A stretch of DNA of 64,000 nt, taken from contig NZ_CP022684.1 of NCBI RefSeq assembly GCF_002863865.1, positions 4,407,990-4,471,989 of the forward strand, given 5' to 3'. The notes under the pieces were generated by a model. That model was given only the letters and a program-made list of their open reading frames with translations. It searched no databases and was not told where the DNA came from. How positions within the stretch are numbered: position 1 is the first letter of the stretch; the number at the start of each line of letters is the position of its first letter. Origin of the DNA: Ketobacter alkanivorans. GTDB taxonomy: Bacteria > Pseudomonadota > Gammaproteobacteria > Pseudomonadales > Ketobacteraceae. Shown in pieces: positions 8,719-15,392 of this stretch. The position numbers were made by a program, and so were the translations under genes.

Positions 8719-9532
8719 TTCATCTGATTATCGTTTTAAATCATTATCTGGCTTCACCTTGGTGGAAGTGTTGGTATCGGTTGCTCTGATATCGACCATG
8801 GCGGTCTATTTTATTCAGGCTCAGATTCAGCAAGTACAGGATCGGGTTATAGAGGCATTGGCACAAGATGTATTAACTTTGGCTAATGCCTCCATGAGTT
8901 ACTACTCGCAGATAAGTAGGTGGCCAGCACAGGAGGTGGATGACTGCGCCAGTTTGGTGCAGGATCTGGCCGCAATGGGCGCTTTTCCTGTTGGGCTTAA
9001 TGGGTATGAAGGAATGGATGGCGTTGCACTACAAACTACCTGTGCAGACGTTGATGATATAGGCCGAACTCTCAGAATATCCGTTGTATTCCCTGTTGGT
9101 GATCAAGATTCGGCTGCAATGTTACGCTCCTATCTGCCAACATCGGCGATGCCAATTGTCGCGGCCGATCAACCGCCGATGGTTGTACATTATGTCGCTA
9201 CGCCTCGAAAAGCTTCCCAGCGATACAACTTTGAACGGGTTGTGGTTGGGGCTGGCGGCTTGTTTACTTTGCCAAAGCCTGATTGCCCCGGCAATCGAAA
9301 TGATCCTGCCCATATTCTTTTGCCCCAGTCTATTTGTATTAATAATGCAGAGCATGGGTTGGGTGGTTTTCTATTTAACGATGAGAGCAATAATAGGGAT
9401 GACTTTTGGACGCTTCGACTTATGGTGGCCGACGGTGACGAAAACGAACATTTGAATGACTTTGCTGGTGTGTCCAGCTGTGGTGGTAGTGCGATTGAGG
9501 TAGGAGCGATTACATACTGTGAGACCAATTAA
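8708..9532 (+). CDS. Minor prepilin (FTLVEV type)
   Basis: 274 residues. The leader (MQTNSSDYRFKSLSG) ends before FTLVEVLVSVALISTMAVYF, a standard G/F prepilin site with Glu+5. The head domain is larger than that of the first two pilins and carries several cysteines (DDCASL, QTTCADVD, PDCPGN, SICINN, SSCGG, ITYCET), which suggests a disulfide-stabilised periplasmic or extracellular head. It overlaps both neighbours (8-11 bases upstream, 14 bases downstream). It is probably a minor subunit of the pseudopilus/pilus tip. Confidence 0.8.
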   Translation: MQTNSSDYRFKSLSGFTLVEVLVSVALISTMAVYFIQAQIQQVQDRVIEALAQDVLTLANASMSYYSQISRWPAQEVDDCASLVQDLAAMGAFPVGLNGYEGMDGVALQTTCADVDDIGRTLRISVVFPVGDQDSAAMLRSYLPTSAMPIVAADQPPMVVHYVATPRKASQRYNFERVVVGAGGLFTLPKPDCPGNRNDPAHILLPQSICINNAEHGLGGFLFNDESNNRDDFWTLRLMVADGDENEHLNDFAGVSSCGGSAIEVGAITYCETN

Positions 9533-10397
9533 AACACAGCAAGGAATCGCACTGGTTTATATCGTCCTGCTGATCAGCGGGCTCTCAGTCATGCTTGTCC
9601 ATCACGCTTACGTTTCAAAAATTCGGGCCGAGCGTAGCGCATTCACCTTCACGATTTCTCAGATTCATCATGTTCTTAACCTTGCGTACGCTCATCGGTT
9701 GTCGACGGGGCATTGGCCCAGATCCAATGACGGTGTCTGTCAGACGCCAGAGCAATATATTAATGATGCCGAAACGCCCAATAACGGCTGGGGATATCCG
9801 TTGGAAGGGCTTGATGAGTGTGGTGGTGCAAGTGAATCCTATGTGATTCAGCAGATTATTCCTGATAGTTATTTTCAGCTGTTCGAAGAAAGCCTAGAAG
9901 AGGAGCTTGAAAGAGATTATACCGGTGTCGCCGATGGCATGGTTCGGATGAGGTTGGAGTTGCCGCTGTCTTTAGTGGAGCAGCAGCGAATACATATTGG
10001 GAAATTAACAAACAGAAATAGTGATCCTTTGAGTTTTGACCGAATTGTCTGCTCCTTGGGTGGCACACCTAGATATGTTGGTGGGTTGGATGGGGTGTGT
10101 GGGTCTGCTCCAGCTCCTGTGCCAGGAGATTCTAACTATATTCCTTTTACATACCCGCCGCCTGATTCAATTTTTGTAAATATTGGTCTCGATATTCGTC
10201 AGCGTTTTGATGAAACAGAAGTTCGCTACGGTATGGGAGTTATAGATTCCTATCGTTATGATATAAATGATGAAGGGCGTCCATGGTTTTTTGATTATGA
10301 TGACGATGGGCATGATTTTGCAGATGAGCAATGCCCTAGAGACCGCCATCACCAACGCTATACCATAGATGCCGTGCTGTTGGCATGGTGCGAATAA
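9519..10397 (+). CDS. GspK/PilX-like minor pilin lacking Glu+5
   Basis: 292 residues from GTG 9519, with AGGAG at 9502-9506. The N-terminus MRPIKTQQG precedes IALVYIVLLISGLSVMLV: a prepilin-type Gly at -1 and a hydrophobic helix, but position +5 is Tyr instead of Glu. Lack of Glu+5 is the known hallmark of GspK and PilX tip subunits. The large, Asp-rich head includes DDDGHDFADEQC near the C-terminus, an acidic loop that could bind calcium, as GspK heads do. The last 32 codons exist a second time downstream (12452-12547), showing that this gene was touched by the lipoprotein duplication. Confidence 0.75.
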   Translation: MRPIKTQQGIALVYIVLLISGLSVMLVHHAYVSKIRAERSAFTFTISQIHHVLNLAYAHRLSTGHWPRSNDGVCQTPEQYINDAETPNNGWGYPLEGLDECGGASESYVIQQIIPDSYFQLFEESLEEELERDYTGVADGMVRMRLELPLSLVEQQRIHIGKLTNRNSDPLSFDRIVCSLGGTPRYVGGLDGVCGSAPAPVPGDSNYIPFTYPPPDSIFVNIGLDIRQRFDETEVRYGMGVIDSYRYDINDEGRPWFFDYDDDGHDFADEQCPRDRHHQRYTIDAVLLAWCE

Positions 10398-10408
10398 CAG
10401 GAGTAGTT

Positions 10409-12442
10409 ATGAAATACCAAGGATGCGTAATAAGTTTTCTGTTGGCTTTAATGCTATATGGTTGCGGCGGAGGGGGCGGTGGTGGAAGTGATACTGCCCC
10501 GGCCAACGTCGATACACCCAATCCCGAAACACCGGAAGAACTCCAAACAGGCATGTTCACCGATGCCCCAGTCACAGGTTTACGTTATACCCAGGGCAGG
10601 CGTGAAGGCTACACAGAAAGCGGCCGCTTTACCTACGATGCCAGAAGTAGCGATCCAGTGTGCTTTTTTGTGGGTGAGGTGCGATTGGGATGTGTTGCAG
10701 GGGGTGCTGTTGTTACCCCATACCATCTCTCGTCGCCAGGGCAGCCTGCAGGGTTGCAGTCAGGCTACAACATCTCTCGTCTGCTGATCAGTCTGGATGA
10801 ATCTACGGGCCCGGAGATAACACTGCCGCAAGCAAGCCGAAGTGCTCGAGGCTATGTCGATTTCTCATTGTCGGATGGGTTGTTCGCAACCGATCCAGTA
10901 GTCAATGATTTGATCGAACGCCATGCCCCTGAGGGCAGTCTGTCATCCCGTGAGGATGTTGATGTTCATATTGCTGATAACGCCGACGTACAGCAGTCTA
11001 TACAAGCATTGACTCAAGCATTGGATTCTGAAATCTCCAGTATTTCCATTCGCTGGAATTCCACTTTGTCGGAGGCCGGTGTGCTGGCCCACATTGAAGC
11101 CCGATCCGGCGGCGAGCCACAACAGACCGAGCACCTGTATTTGGAGGTGTCTCAAAGTAACACTCAGCTGTATCTGTCTAACCTTACCTACATTGACCCG
11201 AACGGTGAATACACTCAGGTACGAGTAGGGCGCAACGGTCAGCCAACCAGAATAGCCGATAGTGATCAGGTTCAGGCCTACCTCAATTTGATAAATACCC
11301 CCGTAGGGAGTTGGTTTGCTACGTCCAGTTATCAGCCAGAAAGATCAGGCAATTTGATTGGAAATTCTGGCCTACAGAGCAGAGTAGAGACGCGTTACGT
11401 GACACAGCAGATGGCAAATGAAGTTGTAGAGATGGCAAGTGAGCTTGGCCGTCAGGAACTGTCACCCTCCAATTTTCTGCGAATGGCCAGCTATGCAGCA
11501 GCACTTGTTCAATCGATAGAATGCGCTGGCTCGGTGGATGATACCTGTGGCTCCAAGCTGCAGGAGGCATTGTTGATGGCGCAAGTCAATACAGGCTACG
11601 AATCGCGCATCCTGAATTGGGTTTCGGACGACCTGTCCCCAGATCTGTGTTTGCCATTGCAAGGCGTGCCAGCGAGTGAGAATTGTGGCTTTGCTCCAAA
11701 CCTACAAGAGTTCAACGTGGTGATGTCCAATCGAATATCCGAGTTTTCGGGGGTTAGGATACCTGCGTGGGCAGATTCTGATATGATACTTTTTAGAACT
11801 GCTCCTTTCATTTTGCACGACTGGGTGGGTGATGTACAAGTAGCTTTCGGTTTCAGTTGCAACGTCAGCAGATCTTATTATCAGTTTGCTGATGGTGGCT
11901 ACTATGGTCAGGTCAAAGGTGAGAATGTTGTGTGCACAGAGGAGCGTTTAGAGGTGTTGAATTACAATATCTATGCCTGCGGTATTGAGTCCATTGTTTG
12001 TAATGATCCTAGTTCTGATTTTAGTTTTGGTCTTGATATGCCATCAGATTGGCCTGGTTTTTCAGCTAAAAGGAATCTGGCTTTCAGGGTGGCGGAGCGC
12101 ATGCTTTCCTCCGGTTATGGCGCAGAGATGAGTTACCTTGGGACTCGTGATTTCAGGGGTTCTCGACGACGATTCTACGGTGATCCTAGACTGCCGGAGA
12201 GTTGGAATCAGTTCAGCTCGTATTCTGCCTGGTTCGAGTCTTTACCCTTTGATCGTTCTGCCGAGGATTTTTTTGCGTCAGGTGTTTTTATCTATAATGA
12301 TTTTGTGGAACCACCACCATTTTCTATTGGCGTTTCCATAGTCGAAGATACCAATGAACTGTATAACGTACTGGATCATGGTTTCATGAACTTCATGGAT
12401 CGGGATGGAACGGAGATAATGCTACGGATTATGTTTTGGTAA
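10409..12442 (+). CDS. Large pilus-linked lipoprotein, copy 1 of a tandem pair
   Basis: 677 residues from ATG 10409 (GGAG at 10399-10402). The frame also opens at 10385 but that start lacks a ribosome site and lies inside the pilin gene. The signal peptide has lipobox LYGC followed by six glycines. Residues about 45-95 carry a segment (TDAPVTGLRYTQGRREGYTES, GRFTYDA, CFFVGEVRLGC) of a type that recurs at the N-terminus of gammaproteobacterial surface lipoproteins. A helical middle and a cysteine-bearing C-terminal half follow. No enzyme motif recognised. As the last genes of a pilus operon, the pair could be adhesins, tip cargo or secreted substrates; that is inference. Confidence 0.8.
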   Translation: MKYQGCVISFLLALMLYGCGGGGGGGSDTAPANVDTPNPETPEELQTGMFTDAPVTGLRYTQGRREGYTESGRFTYDARSSDPVCFFVGEVRLGCVAGGAVVTPYHLSSPGQPAGLQSGYNISRLLISLDESTGPEITLPQASRSARGYVDFSLSDGLFATDPVVNDLIERHAPEGSLSSREDVDVHIADNADVQQSIQALTQALDSEISSISIRWNSTLSEAGVLAHIEARSGGEPQQTEHLYLEVSQSNTQLYLSNLTYIDPNGEYTQVRVGRNGQPTRIADSDQVQAYLNLINTPVGSWFATSSYQPERSGNLIGNSGLQSRVETRYVTQQMANEVVEMASELGRQELSPSNFLRMASYAAALVQSIECAGSVDDTCGSKLQEALLMAQVNTGYESRILNWVSDDLSPDLCLPLQGVPASENCGFAPNLQEFNVVMSNRISEFSGVRIPAWADSDMILFRTAPFILHDWVGDVQVAFGFSCNVSRSYYQFADGGYYGQVKGENVVCTEERLEVLNYNIYACGIESIVCNDPSSDFSFGLDMPSDWPGFSAKRNLAFRVAERMLSSGYGAEMSYLGTRDFRGSRRRFYGDPRLPESWNQFSSYSAWFESLPFDRSAEDFFASGVFIYNDFVEPPPFSIGVSIVEDTNELYNVLDHGFMNFMDRDGTEIMLRIMFW

Positions 12443-12451
12443 TGCGGTGAA

Positions 12452-12547
12452 AGCGACGGCCACAATTATGCCGATGAACAATGCCCCAGAAACCGCCATC
12501 AACAACGTTATACCATAGATGCTGTGCTGCTTGCATGGTGCGAATAA
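12452..12547 (+). pseudogene. 3' remnant of the GspK-like pilin gene (duplication scar)
   Basis: Translated in the frame SDGHNYADEQC... to LLAWCE-stop, these 96 bases encode 31 residues that match the C-terminus of the pilin at 9519-10397 at almost every position (DGHDFADEQCPRDRHHQRYT versus DGHNYADEQCPRNRHQQRYT). They begin just after the stop of lipoprotein copy 1 and end 11 bases before the ATG of copy 2. No start codon or ribosome site serves the fragment. It marks the junction of a tandem duplication whose unit is about 2150 bases. Confidence 0.9.
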
Positions 12548-12558
12548 CAGGAGTAGTT

Positions 12559-14577
12559 ATGAAATACCAAGGATGCGTAATAAGTTTTCTGTTGACTTTA
12601 ATGCTATATGGTTGCGGCGGAGGGGGCGGTGGTGGAAGTGATACTGCCCCGGCCAACGTCGATACACCCAATCCCGAAACACCGGAAGAACTCCAAACAG
12701 GCATGTTCACCGATGCCCCAGTCACAGGTTTACGTTATACCCAGGGCAGGCGTGAAGGCTACACAGAAAGCGGCCGCTTTACCTACGATGCCAGAAGTAG
12801 CGATCCAGTGTGCTTTTTTGTGGGTGAGGTACGATTGGGGTGTGTTGCCGGTAGTGCGGTGGTTACCCCTTACCATCTTTCGTCGCCAGGCCAGCCTGCT
12901 GGGTTGCAGTCCGGGTATAATATATCCCGCTTGCTGATCAGTCTGGATGAATCGATAGGCCCGGAAATAACGCTGCCACAAGCAAGCCGAAACGCACGGG
13001 GTTATGTGGATTTTTACCTGTCCGATGGATTGTTCGCAACCGATAGCGTTGTTAACGATCTTATTGAGCGTTACGCCCCTGAGGGTAGCCTGTCAACTCG
13101 TCAGGATGTCGATGCTCACATCGCCGACAATGCGGATGTACAACAGTCCATACAGGCACTGACTCAAACATTGGAATCTGAAATAGCAGATATCTCCATT
13201 CGCTGGAATTCTACCTTGGCTGAGGCCGGTGTGCTGGCTCATATTGAAGCGCGATCTGGCGGCCAGCCACAGCAGACAGAACACCTGTATATGGAAGTGT
13301 CACAATATAACACCCAGCTGTATCTCTCCAATCTGACTTACATCGATTCAAACGGTGATTACACCCAGGTACGAGTAGGACGTAATGGCCAGCCGACCAG
13401 AGTGGCTGATCGTGATCAGGTTCAGGCCTATCTCAATATGCTGAACACCACTCTAGAGAGCTGGGTAGCAACGTCTAGTTACCTGCCAGAGAAATCAGGC
13501 TATTTAATCGGGGGTGCAGGTTTACAAAGCAGGGTAGAGACACGTTACCTATCGGATGATATGGCCGGTGAAATTGTAGAGATTGTTGGCGCTATGGGTA
13601 GCCAGGGATTGTCAAGCACAAACCTGCTTAGAATCGCCAGTTATGCAGCAGCTATAGTTCAGTCAGTGGAATGTGCTGGATCATCAGGCCCTGGCTGCGG
13701 CTCCAAATTACAGGATGTTCTGTTACTGGCTCAAGCGGACTCAGGTTACGAATCACGAGTTGTCAGCTGGATACCCGAAGCCATGTCTTCAGATTTGTGT
13801 TTGCCGCTAGCGGGCGTTTCCGTAAGTGATAGCTGTGGAGTGGCACCAAATCTGCGGGATTTTAATGTGGTGATGTCTAATCGGTTAGATGATTATTCTG
13901 GCGTTTTTGTGCCGTATTGGACTGAGTTAGCTGATGATGCGAACGATTTTCTTGCCATATCGATGGTTGATCGGATTGGAGAAGTTACAGTGGTATATGG
14001 ACTTTCCTGTCGAATAAATCCTACATCTTACCGCTTTAATGATGATGTCTACTACTTTGGCTTTCCAGCATCTGATGCAACTTGTGAAGAGTTAACTGGT
14101 GACGATGCAGCCTACCTATTTCAATGTGGAACAGAGCAGAGTGTTGAGCTATCAGATTGCAATGATTTTGGAGTTGACCTTCCCGGAGACTGGCCAGGTT
14201 TTAGTAGGAAGAGGTCGTTGGCTTTTACTGTAGCAACAAAACTAATTCGATCCGGTTATGGAGGTTTCGCACATTATTTCGACACCAACAATGAATTTGA
14301 ACGAAGATACCTTGATGAGCTAAGTATACGAATGATTAACGAAAGCATCCCAAATGAAAGTGTCTTCACAGAGTTGGGAATTAATGTGGATGAATCTGAA
14401 TTTTATTCGAGTGGTACAGTTCCATACATTTTAGGTTTTGCTAATCCTGCACCGTTAACCTCGGTAGCGACCATTAGTAATGAGGGTTATTTCAATGGTT
14501 TTTTGAGCTTTCTAAAATACAGGAATAATGATAATACAGAGGTTTCGCTTTATATTGCTGCTAGGATGGAATACTGA
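12559..14577 (+). CDS. Large pilus-linked lipoprotein, copy 2 of a tandem pair
   Basis: 672 residues from ATG 12559, the position matching ATG 10409 in copy 1 (offset 2150 bases) with the same ribosome site; the ATG at 12481 lies in the pilin remnant in another frame and is rejected. The signal peptide, lipobox LYGC and Gly6 tract are as in copy 1. The first ~95 residues are nearly identical to copy 1 and the middle (to about 430) clearly homologous; the C-terminal third is strongly diverged but keeps landmarks such as FNVVMSNR and DWPGFS.KR and most cysteines. Function unknown; same location and likely partners as copy 1. Confidence 0.8.
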   Translation: MKYQGCVISFLLTLMLYGCGGGGGGGSDTAPANVDTPNPETPEELQTGMFTDAPVTGLRYTQGRREGYTESGRFTYDARSSDPVCFFVGEVRLGCVAGSAVVTPYHLSSPGQPAGLQSGYNISRLLISLDESIGPEITLPQASRNARGYVDFYLSDGLFATDSVVNDLIERYAPEGSLSTRQDVDAHIADNADVQQSIQALTQTLESEIADISIRWNSTLAEAGVLAHIEARSGGQPQQTEHLYMEVSQYNTQLYLSNLTYIDSNGDYTQVRVGRNGQPTRVADRDQVQAYLNMLNTTLESWVATSSYLPEKSGYLIGGAGLQSRVETRYLSDDMAGEIVEIVGAMGSQGLSSTNLLRIASYAAAIVQSVECAGSSGPGCGSKLQDVLLLAQADSGYESRVVSWIPEAMSSDLCLPLAGVSVSDSCGVAPNLRDFNVVMSNRLDDYSGVFVPYWTELADDANDFLAISMVDRIGEVTVVYGLSCRINPTSYRFNDDVYYFGFPASDATCEELTGDDAAYLFQCGTEQSVELSDCNDFGVDLPGDWPGFSRKRSLAFTVATKLIRSGYGGFAHYFDTNNEFERRYLDELSIRMINESIPNESVFTELGINVDESEFYSSGTVPYILGFANPAPLTSVATISNEGYFNGFLSFLKYRNNDNTEVSLYIAARMEY

Positions 14578-14629
14578 TGTTGCCGATTTTGTTTGGTTGG
14601 GTTCCATTTTGAGTGTTTAAGGTTTGAAC

Positions 14630-14665
14630 GTGTTGATTGGGTGGCCCCTATCCCCCAATCAACAC
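14630..14665. other. Perfect 12-bp inverted repeat over the PAAR stop codon
   Basis: GTGTTGATTGGG (14630-14641) and CCCAATCAACAC (14654-14665) are exact inverse complements around a 12-base loop. The downstream arm is part of the PAAR coding sequence. Neither strand has a T-run after the stem, so it is not a classical intrinsic terminator. It lies between the convergent lipoprotein and PAAR genes and may stop or stabilise both transcripts. Confidence 0.6.
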
Positions 14666-14938
14666 CGTAGGAGCCCCCATAACCACCACCCCACCATGAG
14701 CCGTACTATCCCCCATGCGGGCGGCTGGCTTGTTTCCAATCAAAACCGATGAGCTTCCCTTTGCAATTTTGTCCGGTGGCCCTATGCACACGGCCATGTC
14801 GCCGAGTCGGGCGGCTGGCATACCTTGTACTAATACAGTCGGCTGACCCATCACCACTGGGCCACCTACGTGGGGTACTGGCCCAGGGTTGACCTTGGGG
14901 CAAACGTGAAAATCTCCGATTCGTGCTGATGGCGGCAT
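14648..14938 (-). CDS. PAAR-repeat protein
   Basis: 96 residues on the minus strand, preceded by GGAG 8-11 bases before the ATG. The whole protein is a PAAR domain: MPPSARIGDFHVCP start, and two PAAR-type repeats centred on MPAARLGDMAVC and KPAARMGDSTAHGG, with His and Cys residues that form the metal site in known PAAR proteins. PAAR proteins cap the VgrG spike of type VI secretion systems or phage-like injection devices and carry effectors. There is no effector extension and no VgrG, Hcp or immunity gene nearby, so this is an orphan; its partners must be elsewhere. It is convergent with the pilus operon. Confidence 0.9.
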   Translation of the reverse strand: MPPSARIGDFHVCPKVNPGPVPHVGGPVVMGQPTVLVQGMPAARLGDMAVCIGPPDKIAKGSSSVLIGNKPAARMGDSTAHGGVVVMGAPTVLIGG

Positions 14939-15042
14939 ACTGGCTCCTTTTTTAGCAGTCTATATAAGCAGACAGAGCATGGGCAAATAATCGCTGCCCT
15001 TTTCGCTGATATTTGTCAGGTTTTATCCTGCAGGCAGTGGCG

Positions 15043-15048
15043 TATAAT
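15043..15048 (+). promoter_or_regulatory. Candidate sigma-70 -10 box for the DUF4404 gene
   Basis: A perfect TATAAT lies 26 bases before the ATG of the DUF4404 gene. The -35 position (about 15020-15025, GTTTTA) is poor, so the call is tentative. Confidence 0.35.
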
Positions 15049-15073
15049 GGAACAACACTAACAGAGGTGCATT

Positions 15074-15337
15074 ATGCCAAAACAGACGCTCAAAAAATCG
15101 GTATCGGAACTGAAGGCTCATTTGGAAGACAACAGCGAGGTGGTTGGGGGCGACAAGGAGGCTCTGACCGATTTGGCTGTGAGGCTTGAGGTGATGATCA
15201 ACGGTACCTCCGAGCACTGGGAAGAAGGCTTGGTTGATGAGCTGGAGAAGCAGGTGATTCAATACGAAGAGGCTCATCCGGTGATTGCTCGCGTTATTTC
15301 CCAGATCATTACCACTCTGAACGGCATGGGGTTGTAG
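15074..15337 (+). CDS. DUF4404 family small protein
   Basis: 87 residues, acidic and helical, starting MPKQTLKKSVSELKAHLED. The conserved N-terminal helix (L..L..L...L) and C-terminal ARVISQIITTLNGMGL match DUF4404 proteins of gammaproteobacteria; function unknown. AGAGG at 15062-15066 is the ribosome site. It lies between the PAAR gene, transcribed divergently, and fliK. Transcripts reading through from it would enter the fliK leader, where a hairpin covers the fliK ribosome site. Confidence 0.75.
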   Translation: MPKQTLKKSVSELKAHLEDNSEVVGGDKEALTDLAVRLEVMINGTSEHWEEGLVDELEKQVIQYEEAHPVIARVISQIITTLNGMGL

Positions 15338-15341
15338 TCGC

Positions 15342-15357
15342 TGGCACAGCCTTTGCT
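15342..15357 (+). promoter_or_regulatory. Predicted sigma-54 promoter of fliK
   Basis: TGGCACAGCCTTTGCT fits the -24/-12 consensus TGGCACG-N4-TTGCW with one mismatch; the GG and GC are 12 bases apart as required. Transcription would start near 15367-15370, about 25 bases before the fliK ATG. Flagellar genes of polarly flagellated gammaproteobacteria are commonly controlled by sigma-54 with FleQ/FleR-type activators. Confidence 0.7.
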
Positions 15358-15388
15358 CTCCTTCTTCGTATAGTGAACGAAGGAGGGC
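15355..15388 (+). promoter_or_regulatory. Hairpin sequestering the fliK ribosome-binding site
   Basis: GCTCTCCTTC (15355-15364) pairs with GAAGGAGGGC (15379-15388) over 10 base pairs including one G-U, with a further 3-bp helix inside the loop. The 3' arm contains the AGGAGG Shine-Dalgarno sequence (15381-15386) seven bases before ATG 15393. No T-run follows, so it is not a terminator. The 5' arm overlaps the -12 element of the sigma-54 promoter. Confidence 0.6.
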
Positions 15389-15392
15389 GTAC

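Noticed and set aside
10463..10490. G-rich tract in both lipoprotein genes as a phase-variable homopolymer
   Set aside because: The tract is broken by other bases (GGCGGAGGGGGCGGTGG) and codes for Gly6 with mixed codons; the longest pure G-run is only five or six bases, identical in both copies.
12481..12558. Upstream in-frame ATG that would extend lipoprotein copy 2 by 26 residues
   Set aside because: The bases belong to the pilin relic read in another frame, there is no ribosome site, and the extension would bury the lipoprotein signal peptide.
15357..15390. The fliK leader hairpin as an intrinsic terminator of the DUF4404 gene
   Set aside because: No T-run follows the stem; the 3' arm is the ribosome site of fliK, so a translational role fits better.
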